A stretch of 64,000 nucleotides of DNA, from NCBI GenBank assembly GCA_017434455.1, contig JAFRFG010000054.1, forward strand, positions 124,001 to 188,000. The letters run 5' to 3'. Shown one piece after another: positions 54,898-63,786 of the stretch. A program made the position numbers and the translations under genes. The DNA comes from Thermoguttaceae bacterium. Lineage in GTDB: Bacteria > Planctomycetota > Planctomycetia > Pirellulales > Thermoguttaceae. Position 1 is the first letter of the stretch; every line of letters begins with the position of its first letter. The notes under the pieces were generated by a model that worked only from the letters and a program-made list of their open reading frames with translations, was not told the DNA's origin and did no database searches.

Positions 54898-56256
54898 ATG
54901 AAATCCAGTTTCTCTCGCCGTCAATTTCTCAAAACCGGTTCGCTTTCGGCGGCTGCTCTAACGATGGCCTCCGGCGCGGTCAAAGCCGTTCACGCCGGTG
55001 AAAACAACACCATTAAGGTTGCCTGGATCGGATGCGGCAATCGTGGGGCCGGCGCCATCCGTCAGGCCCTCAACGCCGACGATAACATCCAGCTCTACGC
55101 CGCCGCCGACGCCTTTGAAGATAAGGTCAACGCGATGGTCGACGCTCTGTCCGAAGACGCCGATTTCGAGGGAAAGGTCAACTGCCCCGAAGAGCGCCGT
55201 TTCTTCGGAATGGACGCTTACAAAAAGGCGATCGACTCGCTCGATGACGGCGATATCGTCCTTTTGACGACCCCGCCGGCGTTCCGTCCGCTCCACTACT
55301 GCTACGCCGTCGACTCGCCGAAGATGATCAACGTCTTCGCCGAGAAGCCGGTTGCCACTGATATCCCGAACCTGAAGATGATTCGCGAGGCGAACGAGCG
55401 CGCGATGAAAAAGGGGATTAAAGTCGGGGTCGGTCTGAACAACCGCAACTATCTGCGTACCGAAGAGACCGTCAAGGCGATCCAAGACGGCGTTATCGGT
55501 GATGTCAATTGCTGCTGGGTCTATCGTTTCCATGGTCCGCACAATCTTTCCCCGATCGGGAATTGGACCCGCCTGCAGCATCAGCTGCGCAACATTTTCT
55601 GCTTCGACTGGACCAGCGGCGGCTTCATCGTCGACGCGCTGATCCACAACGTCGATATCGCCTGCTGGGCCTCCGGCGAGTACCCGATTGCCGCTCAGGG
55701 TTCCGGCGGCCGCACCCACCGCGAGGTCAAGGACCAGCTCATCGACCTGGCCTCGGTCGAGTACATCTTCCCCAGTGGGAAACGCCTCATGCTCCAGACT
55801 CGCACGATGCCGAACACCTGGAGCAACTTCTGCTGCTGCATCCAGGGGAGCAAGGGGACCGCCCACCTCGGCGAAGGTGTTGGGGAACCCGCCTGCTACA
55901 AGGGCTATGAGGGCCTTCCCTTCTCGAATACCCGCCAAGACGCCTTCTGGACCGCTCAGCAGCCGGCCAACAATTCCTACCAGGAAGAGCACAACCGTCT
56001 GTTCAAGGCGATCCGCGAAGACCGCGCTTGGAACGAGATGGAACGCGGTATCATGGCGACCTTCACGACAATCCTCGGCCGTATGGCCACCGAGACCGGT
56101 CAGTATCTCTTCGCCGATCAGGTCTGGGAGTCGCAGTTCCGCTATGATTCCAAGATTCGCTACGCCGACCTGACCTTCGACGGAGAATCGGTCGTCATGC
56201 CGGACGAAAACGGTGATTACCCGATCCCCCATCCGGGCGTGACCGAGTTCATCTAA
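54898..56256 (+). CDS. Tat-exported Gfo/Idh/MocA oxidoreductase, copy 1
   Basis: 452 residues from the ATG at 54898 after AGGAGA. A canonical Tat signal (SRRQFLKTGS then AAALTMASG) marks export with bound cofactor. The Rossmann motif is IGCGNRGAGAI (44-54), and the catalytic EKP motif is at 149-151 in EKPVATD. The C-terminal part has the Gfo/Idh/MocA sheet domain (GGFIVDALIHNVDIACW). Such enzymes oxidise or epimerise sugars or inositols with NAD(P); many are abundant in planctomycetes. It lies in tandem with a close paralogue that has its own promoter and terminator. Confidence 0.92.
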   Translation: MKSSFSRRQFLKTGSLSAAALTMASGAVKAVHAGENNTIKVAWIGCGNRGAGAIRQALNADDNIQLYAAADAFEDKVNAMVDALSEDADFEGKVNCPEERRFFGMDAYKKAIDSLDDGDIVLLTTPPAFRPLHYCYAVDSPKMINVFAEKPVATDIPNLKMIREANERAMKKGIKVGVGLNNRNYLRTEETVKAIQDGVIGDVNCCWVYRFHGPHNLSPIGNWTRLQHQLRNIFCFDWTSGGFIVDALIHNVDIACWASGEYPIAAQGSGGRTHREVKDQLIDLASVEYIFPSGKRLMLQTRTMPNTWSNFCCCIQGSKGTAHLGEGVGEPACYKGYEGLPFSNTRQDAFWTAQQPANNSYQEEHNRLFKAIREDRAWNEMERGIMATFTTILGRMATETGQYLFADQVWESQFRYDSKIRYADLTFDGESVVMPDENGDYPIPHPGVTEFI

Positions 56257-56299
56257 AGCAGACCATTCCTCGCCTTTTGTTTAAAGGTGTGTGACCTGC

Positions 56300-56330
56300 A
56301 AAAAAGGGCCGCTTCAAGCGGCCTTTTTTT
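56300..56330. terminator. Terminator between the two Gfo/Idh/MocA genes
   Basis: GGCCGC (56307-56312) pairs with GCGGCC (56318-56323), extended by A/T pairs, with six As before and seven Ts after. Copy 1 is thus likely monocistronic. Confidence 0.8.
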
Positions 56331-56398
56331 GTTCTCTTTTCGGAGGTTTTTGATCTGTTATCGCTTCGGCGCGTGATTCGGTACTTTCCCCTTCGGGT

Positions 56399-56427
56399 TT
56401 GCTTTTTCCCGCCGAAGATTTTATACT
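56399..56427 (+). promoter_or_regulatory. Promoter of Gfo/Idh/MocA gene 2
   Basis: TTGCTT (56399-56404), 17 bases, TATACT (56422-56427). The -10 and spacing match those of gene 1, suggesting that the promoter was duplicated with the gene or that both are expressed alike. Confidence 0.55.
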
Positions 56428-56476
56428 CGGGATTCATCGGGTGGAATCATCACCGCAAATACCTGAGGAGGCCTCT

Positions 56477-57832
56477 ATGAAATCCCGTTTCCCCCGCCGT
56501 CACTTCCTCCGATCCGGTTCGCTTTCGGCCGCCCTGACGCTTGGCTGCGGCGCCGTCAAGTCCGTTCACGCCGGCGAAAACAACACCATCCGTGTCGCCT
56601 GGATCGGCTGCGGGAACCGCGGGGCCGGCGCCATCCGTCAGGCGCTTTTGGCCGATGAGAACATTCAGCTGTTCGCCGCCGCCGACGCTTTCCAAGGACG
56701 CGTCAACGCGATGGTCCATGTTTTGGAGGAAGACCCCGATTTCGAGGGGAAGATCAACTGCCCCGAAGAACGCCGTTTCTTCGGAATGGGCGCCTACAAA
56801 AGCGCGATCGATTCCCTCGGCGACGGCGACCTCGTCCTATTGACGGCCCCTTCGGCGTTCCGGCCGCTCCACTACGGTTACGCGGTGGGTTCACCGAAGA
56901 GAATTCACATCTTCGCCGAAAAACCGGTCGCCACCGATATCCCCAATCTAAGGCTCATCCGCGAGGCGAACCGGCGCGCGGCGGACAAAGGGATCAAAGT
57001 CGGGGTCGGTCTGAACAACCGCCACCATTTCCGAACCGAAGAGACTATCCGGGCGATCCGAGACGGCGTCATCGGCGAGGTGAACTGCTGCTGGATTTAC
57101 AGTCTCCAGGAATCGTATAACCTTTCGCCGATCGGCAGATGGACGCCGCTTCAGCACCAGCTGCGCAATGTCCTGTGCTTCGACTGGGCCAGCGGCGGGC
57201 TGATCGTCGACGCGCTGACCCACAACGTCGATATTGCCTGCTGGGCCGTTGGCGAGTACCCGGTCGCCGCGCAGGGCTCCGGCGGACGAACTTTTCGCTA
57301 CAGCAAAGAGCAGCTCATCGACATCGCCACGGTCGAGTATATCTTCCCCAGCGGCAGGCGACTGATGCTCCAGTCTCGTACGATGCCGCGAACCTGGCAG
57401 AATTCCAGCTGCCTGATCCAGGGGAGAAAGGGAGCCGCCCTTTTAGGGGAGCGTGTCGCGGAACCGGCCTGCTATCGAGGATACGAGGGGTTCCCCGACT
57501 CAAAGACCCGGCAAGACCCGTTCTGGACCACCGAGCGGCCGGCCAACGATTCGTACCAGGAAGAACAGTGCCGCCTGCTCAAAGCGATCCGCGAAGACCG
57601 CCCCTGGAACGAAATGGACCGCGGCATCATGGCGACCTTCACGACGATTCTCGGGCGCATGGCGGTCGAGACCGGTCAGTACCTGCTCGCCAATCAGGTC
57701 TGGGAGTCGCGTTTCCGCTATGACTCCAAGATTCGTTACGCCGATCTTGCGATCGACGGTGAGTCGGTCGTCATGCCGGACGAAAACGGCGATTACCCGA
57801 TCCCCCATCCCGGGGTGACCGAGTTCATCTAA
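56477..57832 (+). CDS. Tat-exported Gfo/Idh/MocA oxidoreductase, copy 2
   Basis: 451 residues from the ATG at 56477 after GAGGAGG. The Tat signal is PRRHFLRSGS. The cofactor motif IGCGNRGAGAI and EKPVATD are kept, and the two paralogues align over their full length. Differences cluster at surface segments such as YSLQESYNLSP (copy 1: YRFHGPHNLSP) and the EQLIDIATVEY region. The two may differ in substrate preference. It ends 19 bases from the convergent DUF1570 gene. Confidence 0.92.
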   Translation: MKSRFPRRHFLRSGSLSAALTLGCGAVKSVHAGENNTIRVAWIGCGNRGAGAIRQALLADENIQLFAAADAFQGRVNAMVHVLEEDPDFEGKINCPEERRFFGMGAYKSAIDSLGDGDLVLLTAPSAFRPLHYGYAVGSPKRIHIFAEKPVATDIPNLRLIREANRRAADKGIKVGVGLNNRHHFRTEETIRAIRDGVIGEVNCCWIYSLQESYNLSPIGRWTPLQHQLRNVLCFDWASGGLIVDALTHNVDIACWAVGEYPVAAQGSGGRTFRYSKEQLIDIATVEYIFPSGRRLMLQSRTMPRTWQNSSCLIQGRKGAALLGERVAEPACYRGYEGFPDSKTRQDPFWTTERPANDSYQEEQCRLLKAIREDRPWNEMDRGIMATFTTILGRMAVETGQYLLANQVWESRFRYDSKIRYADLAIDGESVVMPDENGDYPIPHPGVTEFI

Positions 57833-57851
57833 CAAAACAAGAGTCGCCGCG

Positions 57852-59168
57852 CTATTTAATCGACGTCATATACCGGACAAAACCTTTGTAGAAACGTTCC
57901 CAGTCATCCCCGAAGACCGCTTCGAAATCGGCGAGGCGCTCTTCGGGGGTATACTTTTGATACGGATACTTTTGCGCGACAAGCTTGATATACTCACTGA
58001 GTTTCTTGGGCTGCTTCATGTTTAAGTAGTGAAACAGCCCCCAGGCGACCGCGTAGCTGTCGAGTAAATTCCCCTCGAACTGATTGCTTCGGAGGATATC
58101 TCGGATCGGATCGGCCGGCATCTTTTCAAGGTAAGAGATCAGCTGCCGATGACGCACCAGATTCGGGTGAACGGCGCTGTAGCGCCGATTCCAACCGGCG
58201 GCGGCGTCTTTGCTTGGGGTCTCAAACGCCATCGACAGCCCCTCCACCAGCCAAAGCGGATAAGGGCCGGTACGGGGGAACATCTTGCGGTTGAACGCGA
58301 TCTGGTGGGTCGCCTCGTGGACAATGGTCGAGACATTCAGCTCCGCGTTCGGCCGGGCGAGAAACTCGGCGATCTGCTGGGAATTGAGCCGGCGCCCTTT
58401 GCGCGGCTGCTCGGCGGTCTCCTCTTCGGACAGGTCATACAGAACGACGCGGTTGGTGACTCGGTTGTAGTAGGCGACGATCCCCTCGGCGCTTAACATA
58501 TCCCGCTCGGCGTAATTGGTGAAGACCTCCCTGTTCGGGAATATAATCACCGGCATCACGAACTCGGGATCACTTAAGTTCAGTCCACGCTGCGTTTGAT
58601 ATTTGTCAAACCCCAGATAGAGGGTCTCAAAGAGCTTGGAACACCAGGCGGCGTACGCCTCGGAGGTATTGTAGACAAACAGAAAGTGCCGGCTCTTGAG
58701 AATCTTAAACCCCGCCCCGGCCTCGGCGCTCAACTGCTCGCCAAGCTCCTCGGCGTCCAAGGGGCGAAACGATTCGTCGGTCTCCTCCATAAGAACGATA
58801 TCCGAATGGGGAATCACCTCCAAACGGCCGTCGGGAAACAGCACCGCGGCAAACCCCACCAGGTTCCCCGATCGATCCTCTCCCCGATAATCGACAATGA
58901 GCCGAGCGATCACGTCGGTGGGGCGTTCGGTTCGAACCGAATCGGACCGTTTCGAATCCTCGGGTTTTAAAACCAGATGAATCGTTTTCGTCTTGGGAGC
59001 CGAGGTAAGAACCGGCTCCGCGCCGTCGGTTTGGGCCAAGGCGCCGCATGAAAAGACTCCCAGCGCCGCCCAGGCGGCCAGCGCCAGGGCGAGGAACCTC
59101 ACCGGCGCGGCAAAAACCATCCCGCATCCGGCATGATGACAATCGCAGAGTCGAACAATAAACAGCAC
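57852..59168 (-). CDS. Exported DUF1570-domain protein, HExxH-type putative metallopeptidase
   Basis: 438 residues from a GTG at 59168 preceded by AAAGG; an ATG at 59120 would remove a Cys/His-containing 16-residue start and leave a more normal signal peptide (VRFLALALAAWAALGVF). The central part matches DUF1570: FLFVYNTSEAYAAW, MPVIIFPNREVFTNYA, and VHEATHQIAFN with an HExxH zinc-site motif, then PLWLVEGLSMAFETPS, whose Glu could be the third ligand. The family is typical of planctomycetes and probably proteolytic or structural; activity is undemonstrated. It shares a face-to-face promoter region with the lipoprotein gene. Confidence 0.8.
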   Translation of the reverse strand: MLFIVRLCDCHHAGCGMVFAAPVRFLALALAAWAALGVFSCGALAQTDGAEPVLTSAPKTKTIHLVLKPEDSKRSDSVRTERPTDVIARLIVDYRGEDRSGNLVGFAAVLFPDGRLEVIPHSDIVLMEETDESFRPLDAEELGEQLSAEAGAGFKILKSRHFLFVYNTSEAYAAWCSKLFETLYLGFDKYQTQRGLNLSDPEFVMPVIIFPNREVFTNYAERDMLSAEGIVAYYNRVTNRVVLYDLSEEETAEQPRKGRRLNSQQIAEFLARPNAELNVSTIVHEATHQIAFNRKMFPRTGPYPLWLVEGLSMAFETPSKDAAAGWNRRYSAVHPNLVRHRQLISYLEKMPADPIRDILRSNQFEGNLLDSYAVAWGLFHYLNMKQPKKLSEYIKLVAQKYPYQKYTPEERLADFEAVFGDDWERFYKGFVRYMTSIK

Positions 59169-59219
59169 CGCGCCTTTAGTCCTTAGTCGTTTTCACAGGA
59201 CGAAACCGGAAAAATCCTC

Positions 59220-59280
59220 TTGGACAGCTCGTCCAAAAACGTTATAGTCCCACTATAGCAGTTTGTTTTTATTCCATCAA
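59220..59280. promoter_or_regulatory. Face-to-face overlapping promoters of the DUF1570 and lipoprotein genes
   Basis: Plus strand: TTGGAC (59220-59225), 17 bases, TATAGT (59243-59248). Minus strand: TTGATG (59280-59275), 17 bases, TATAGT (59257-59252). The two -10 boxes form a palindrome three bases apart. The promoters point into each other, so only one polymerase can occupy the region at a time. Confidence 0.5.
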
Positions 59281-59294
59281 GATATTTTTCCCCT

Positions 59295-60158
59295 ATGTCC
59301 CTGCCGAGAAATCATCACCCGCTTCCCCCGGTCGGCGCGCTGGTTTTCCTCCTGTGCGCCCAAGTTTTCCTCGCGGTATTGCCCGGGTGCAGTACCCCCT
59401 TGATAGCCACCGACAACGAATTTCTCCTTCGCTTCCCCGGGACGGAACGCCGCAGCGATAAGATCGCGGGGGTTCTCACGCCCAAAGACCGTCGTGAACT
59501 GATCGAGGAAAAAGGAGAAAAGGGAGCCCATGCCGGTCCCAATGAAAAGGAAGTCCTGGTCTTTCAGCTGATGCAGGAGTACAAGCGCTCCACCGACCCG
59601 ATCATCCGCCGCGCGGCGATCGACGCTCTGGGAAAAATCGTCGCGGGCGCCGATATCAAACCGGCACTTCCCCTGCTGAACGAGGCCTTGCGTGACGAGT
59701 CGCTCGGGGTAAGAATCTCGGCCGCCAGTGCGCTGGGGACCTACGCCGAAAAAGCCGAGCAGACCGCCGCGGTCCTGGAGACCCGCGCCCAGGCAGCCCG
59801 GCTTCTGTCGCTGCGCTACCGGGAACTCGGCTACTCGATTGACGCCGGTGAGAAAAAAGAGAATGACGAGCGCAAGGATCTGCGTCTGACGATCCTCCGC
59901 TCCCTGTCCCACTTCCCCGAAAGTCCCGAACTGCTCGCCTCGCTGCGCGAGGGGCTCGAGGGGGAACCGCTCGACGACGGCGCTTTGCGTCTGTCGGCGA
60001 TGAACGCGCTGGGGAAGGTCACCAAAAAACATTACGGCGCCGATTACGGGCTGTGGCGCGACTACCTCGATTACCGTGAGGGGAAGACCCCCGCGGCCCC
60101 CAAAGAGGTCTCGGCCTTCGCGGATCTGTCGATAGGTTCGATGAACCCGCTCAAGTAG
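59295..60158 (+). CDS. HEAT-repeat-like lipoprotein
   Basis: 287 residues. A lipoprotein signal ends at the lipobox LPGC (C31 or close). From about residue 100 there are helical repeats of HEAT/PBS-lyase type: DPIIRRAAIDALGKI, LGVRISAASALGTY and GALRLSAMNALGKVTKKH. Such repeats bind partner proteins. The product is probably anchored to a membrane facing the periplasm. No ribosome site precedes the ATG. The MATE exporter gene follows 29 bases later on the same strand. Confidence 0.75.
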   Translation: MSLPRNHHPLPPVGALVFLLCAQVFLAVLPGCSTPLIATDNEFLLRFPGTERRSDKIAGVLTPKDRRELIEEKGEKGAHAGPNEKEVLVFQLMQEYKRSTDPIIRRAAIDALGKIVAGADIKPALPLLNEALRDESLGVRISAASALGTYAEKAEQTAAVLETRAQAARLLSLRYRELGYSIDAGEKKENDERKDLRLTILRSLSHFPESPELLASLREGLEGEPLDDGALRLSAMNALGKVTKKHYGADYGLWRDYLDYREGKTPAAPKEVSAFADLSIGSMNPLK

Positions 60159-60187
60159 AAGCGCGCAAGCCGTCAAGCTCCAGACCG

Positions 60188-61609
60188 ATGAACGGTACCC
60201 ACACTTTTGATCGCGCCGCGGGTTATTGGCGCCGGTGGTGGAACAAACAGGCCGGCGGCCGAGAAGTCTTCCACCTGGCGCTGCCGATGATCATCTCCTC
60301 GGGTTCCTTTGCCCTGATGCAGTTTGCCGACCGGGTCTTTCTCACCTGGTACAATCCCGCCGCGATGGCCGCGGCCTTCTCGGCCGGTCAGCTCCTGTGG
60401 CTCTTCGCGGCGTTCCCCTTCAGTATCATGGCGTACACCAACGCCTTTGTCTCGCAGTACAACGGAGCGCGCCAATTTCGCAAGATCGGTTCGATCATCT
60501 GGCAGGGACTCTTTCTGGTGGTCTTGATCTCCCCGCTGTACCTCCTCTTGATGCCGTGGCTCGACGAGCTGTTCGGTCTGTGGCATGAAAAAGCCGTCGT
60601 CAAGATGGAGAGCGACTATCTCTTCTGGCTTCTGTGGGGAATCACGCCGATGCTCGGCAACGAGGTACTCTCCTCGTTTTTCAGCGGACGCAAAAGAACC
60701 CGAACGGTGATGCTCGTCAATGTGTCGGCCATCGCCTTGAATATTGTCCTGGACTACGTGATGATCTTTGGCTGGCGCGCCCTCCCCTCCATGGGACTGA
60801 CCGGCGCGGCGATCGCCACCACCATCTCGCAGTGGCTTCGATTCGGGCTGTTCTTCTTTTTGACCTGGCGCGTCGATCGGCGGTCCAAAGGACGATACCA
60901 TTTCATCCGCGGTTGCCGTGTGAACTTCTCCCAACAGCGTCTTATGCTGAAATTCGGGGGGATGGGAGGGGTCCAATTCTCGATCGAAATGGCGATCACC
61001 GCGATCTTCATCCTCCTTCTGGGGATGGTCGGCACCGACGCGGCGGCTTCCAGCGCGATCGCCTTCAACCTTAATTCCCTCACTTTCCTCCCGATTCTCG
61101 GTCTGGGAAACGCTGCCACAACCCTGGTCGGCAACTACATCGGCCAGGGGCAGATCCCTTTAGCCCGGCGCTCCACACGAACGTCGCTGATGATCGGTCT
61201 GTTCTTCACGACGATCTTTATGATCCTCTATTTCTTCTTCCCCCATCTGCTGCTGGCCGCCTACTTTAGGGGGAACGCCGAGTCGATCGCGTCGCTGAAC
61301 ACGCTGACAACGATCCTTCTTAAGTTCGTCGCCGTCTACCTTCTGTTCGATACCGGAAACATGATCTTCGCTTCCGCGCTGCGGGGCGCCGGCGATACCG
61401 GTTTTTTACTGTTGGTCTCCATTATCTCCATCCCCTTCTTCACCGTGATTCCGTGGATCGGGATCCGCTATTTCCATCTGGGGATCTATTGGTGCTGGAG
61501 CATCATGACCGGCTTTTTGTGTGTCTCCAGCGTTATCTTCTTCCTGAGGATTCTCTTGAGCCGATGGGAGAAGAGTTTCGTCCGGGCCGACGACACCGCT
61601 AACCCCTAG
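60188..61609 (+). CDS. MATE-family multidrug/toxin efflux transporter
   Basis: 473 residues with about twelve membrane segments in two halves. Sequence features fit the NorM/DinF-like MATE superfamily: LALPMIISSGSFALMQFADRVFL at the start, LNIVLDYVMIFG in helix four to five, and GLGNAATTLVGNYIGQG in the second half. MATE proteins exchange Na+ or H+ for cationic drugs or metabolites across the inner membrane. The substrate is unknown. It lies in the same transcription unit as the HEAT lipoprotein. Confidence 0.92.
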   Translation: MNGTHTFDRAAGYWRRWWNKQAGGREVFHLALPMIISSGSFALMQFADRVFLTWYNPAAMAAAFSAGQLLWLFAAFPFSIMAYTNAFVSQYNGARQFRKIGSIIWQGLFLVVLISPLYLLLMPWLDELFGLWHEKAVVKMESDYLFWLLWGITPMLGNEVLSSFFSGRKRTRTVMLVNVSAIALNIVLDYVMIFGWRALPSMGLTGAAIATTISQWLRFGLFFFLTWRVDRRSKGRYHFIRGCRVNFSQQRLMLKFGGMGGVQFSIEMAITAIFILLLGMVGTDAAASSAIAFNLNSLTFLPILGLGNAATTLVGNYIGQGQIPLARRSTRTSLMIGLFFTTIFMILYFFFPHLLLAAYFRGNAESIASLNTLTTILLKFVAVYLLFDTGNMIFASALRGAGDTGFLLLVSIISIPFFTVIPWIGIRYFHLGIYWCWSIMTGFLCVSSVIFFLRILLSRWEKSFVRADDTANP

Positions 61610-61708
61610 CGGCTTTGCTCTTGTTTGAAGCTTCCGGAACCGCTAAAATAGAGGAAATAAAGAAGGTTTTAACGAGCATTTGCTCCCTTGCCCCTAAGGA
61701 AGGTTTTC

Positions 61709-63007
61709 ATGGCACGTCAAGAATACAGACGAGAGAATATCCAGATCACCCCCACTCCCTCCCCCGCGCCTGCCAGTACGCCGTCCAAGCCGATTCCCTC
61801 CCTCCCGAAGCGAATCGTTTCTCTCGACGCGCTGCGAGGGTTCGATCTGTTCTTTCTCTTCGCGCTGGGGTCCATCCTTTCCTCGCTCTTGACCGGCCCT
61901 CTGGCTTCGCTCACCACGAAGTATCCCTTCCTCGCTCAGATCCCGCCTCAGTTAAATCATGTCCCCTGGGAGGGGTTCACCGCTTGGGATTTGATCATGC
62001 CGCTGTTTATGTTCATGGCCGGTGTGACCATCCCGTTTTCTTTGGCGCGCTACTGCTCCCGAAGCGGCGGGAAATTCTCGCCGCGCCTTATCTTCCGTCT
62101 GGCCCGCCGGGTGATTCTCCTTTGGGTTTGCGGGATGATTGTTCAGGGAAATTTGCTCAACCTCAAGATCGAGGGGCTTCGCCTTTACTCCAATACCCTT
62201 CAGGCCATCGCCGCCGGCTACCTCATCGCGGCCATCTGCTTCCTTTGCTTCCGCCGCCGCTGGCAGCTGCTCACCGCCTTCTTGCTCTTAGCCGGTTTTT
62301 GGGCCGCGATGAAATGGGGCCACGGTCAGGACAGTTACGGTCTTTGCGGCAACGGCTCTTACCAGCCCGATTTGAATTTCGCCGAGTTTATCGAGCGCAA
62401 AGTCTTGGGCCGCTGGCGTGACGGTTACGATTGGGCCGCCGGGGCGTTTTCCTCCGGTTACCACTATACCTGGGTTCTCAGTACCCTGACTTTCGGCGTC
62501 ACCTCCCTGCTGGGAAGCATCGCCGGGGGAATGATCAAAGACGCGCGCGACCGGGCGTACCAAGATTTCACCAAAGGACCGATGTACATGACCTTCGGCA
62601 TTCTGCTGGTCGGCGGTCTTGTTCTGGGCGCCGCCGGCTGGTTCTGGGCCAAGCTTCCGGCCGAGTCGTTCTTCTACTCCCCGATGATCAAGCACCTCTG
62701 GACCGGGTCGATGACCCTTTTCGCCGGAGGGCTGTCGTTCCTATTGCTGGCCCTCTTTTACCTGATCTACGATATTTGGGGATTGCCGCTTTGCGCCACC
62801 TTCCTGCGGGTGATCGGTATGAACTCGATCTTCTGCTATATGTTCGCGCACATCTATAACCTGGACGAGATCTCCCATAAGTTCCTCTACGGACTGGAGC
62901 AGTACATCGGCGGTTACTACCCCGCCCTGAGGACCTTCTGCGGCTTCTGTGTCCTGTGGTTCATTATGTTCTGCATGTACCGGGCCAAAAAGTTCATCCG
63001 GCTGTAA
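61709..63007 (+). CDS. NagX-like / DUF5009 membrane acyltransferase family protein
   Basis: 432 residues from the ATG at 61709, with AAGGAAGG upstream. About ten membrane segments. The N-terminal block RIVSLDALRGFDLFFLF and the VPWEGFTAWDLIMPLFMFMAGVTIPF region match the heparan-alpha-glucosaminide N-acetyltransferase-like/DUF5009 family, where an Asp-Arg-Gly motif and a His-containing loop are conserved. Members are linked to N-acetylation or uptake of amino sugars. The link to the heparinase-like array 50 kb away is speculative. Confidence 0.85.
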   Translation: MARQEYRRENIQITPTPSPAPASTPSKPIPSLPKRIVSLDALRGFDLFFLFALGSILSSLLTGPLASLTTKYPFLAQIPPQLNHVPWEGFTAWDLIMPLFMFMAGVTIPFSLARYCSRSGGKFSPRLIFRLARRVILLWVCGMIVQGNLLNLKIEGLRLYSNTLQAIAAGYLIAAICFLCFRRRWQLLTAFLLLAGFWAAMKWGHGQDSYGLCGNGSYQPDLNFAEFIERKVLGRWRDGYDWAAGAFSSGYHYTWVLSTLTFGVTSLLGSIAGGMIKDARDRAYQDFTKGPMYMTFGILLVGGLVLGAAGWFWAKLPAESFFYSPMIKHLWTGSMTLFAGGLSFLLLALFYLIYDIWGLPLCATFLRVIGMNSIFCYMFAHIYNLDEISHKFLYGLEQYIGGYYPALRTFCGFCVLWFIMFCMYRAKKFIRL

Positions 63008-63021
63008 AAGCCACCGTCCCT

Positions 63022-63786
63022 TTAGACAAAGTGCTTGCCGTGTCCCAGATTCGGGACATAGGTATCCTCAAAGCGATCGTACAGATCGAAGAGAATCGTC
63101 CGGCAGTTCCCCCGGTTTTGGGCGTAGAGGGCTTTCACGTCCTCTTCGCCCACGGTGAAACTCTCGTCGTCGACCAGGTAGTGAACCAAGTGCCGGACCG
63201 TCTCCAGCGACGCGGCGGTCTTGAACAGGATCGGTATCCCGAAGACCGGCAGATGAGTCGTTAGGACCAGCCCCATTTTCTGGTCACGGCAGTACTTTCG
63301 CAGGCGGACTCTTTGGATAAACGACAGCTGCTCAAAGCCGTCCAGGAAAAGAACGTTTGCCTCCTGACGGCCGCGCGGGCCGTCGGAGAAACGGAGGAAT
63401 TGGTCGATCTCGTCCCAAAACTCACCGGTCAGGAAGCTCTGCTGGTCGTGCAGTTCCCAAGAGAAGACCCGGCAGCCGACCGCCTCCAGCGCGGGACGAA
63501 GGGAACACAGGAGAGTCGATTTTCCGCTTCCATGCGGACCGACGATCTGCCCGCGAAATTGGGTCTGTTCCAAACGCTCGGCCAGCAGACGGCAGCCGAC
63601 CCACGTCGAGGCCTCTTGGCGCAGCGAGACAGCCTCGCAGAGATAGTGCCCAAACAGATCGGGAGACTCGGCGCGAAAACGCTCCAGCAAAAGAGTGTCG
63701 AAATGAAAGGGGATCGCCCCCGGCTGGACGTAGCGGACCGAGAACGGGTTGTAGATCGGATCGTAAACTTCTTCGGCCAAACTCAC
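63022..63786 (-). CDS. P-loop ATPase, small, unknown family
   Basis: 254 residues from a GTG at 63786, with GGAGG nine bases upstream inside the preceding gene. The Walker A motif is GPHGSGKST (about residues 83-91), and a Walker B-like strand NVLFLDGFEQL is at about 150. The LTTH that follows the second strand resembles the sensor I or switch region of ABC/AAA-type ATPases. There is no DNA-binding or membrane region. Its start overlaps the previous gene's stop as GTGA, so the two are translationally coupled. The function is unknown. Confidence 0.75.
   Translation of the reverse strand: MSLAEEVYDPIYNPFSVRYVQPGAIPFHFDTLLLERFRAESPDLFGHYLCEAVSLRQEASTWVGCRLLAERLEQTQFRGQIVGPHGSGKSTLLCSLRPALEAVGCRVFSWELHDQQSFLTGEFWDEIDQFLRFSDGPRGRQEANVLFLDGFEQLSFIQRVRLRKYCRDQKMGLVLTTHLPVFGIPILFKTAASLETVRHLVHYLVDDESFTVGEEDVKALYAQNRGNCRTILFDLYDRFEDTYVPNLGHGKHFV

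Noticed and set aside
54958..56232. 424-codon minus-strand frame opposite Gfo/Idh/MocA copy 1
   Set aside because: It mirrors a well-supported oxidoreductase gene and is poorly maintained opposite the paralogue, where only short frames remain.
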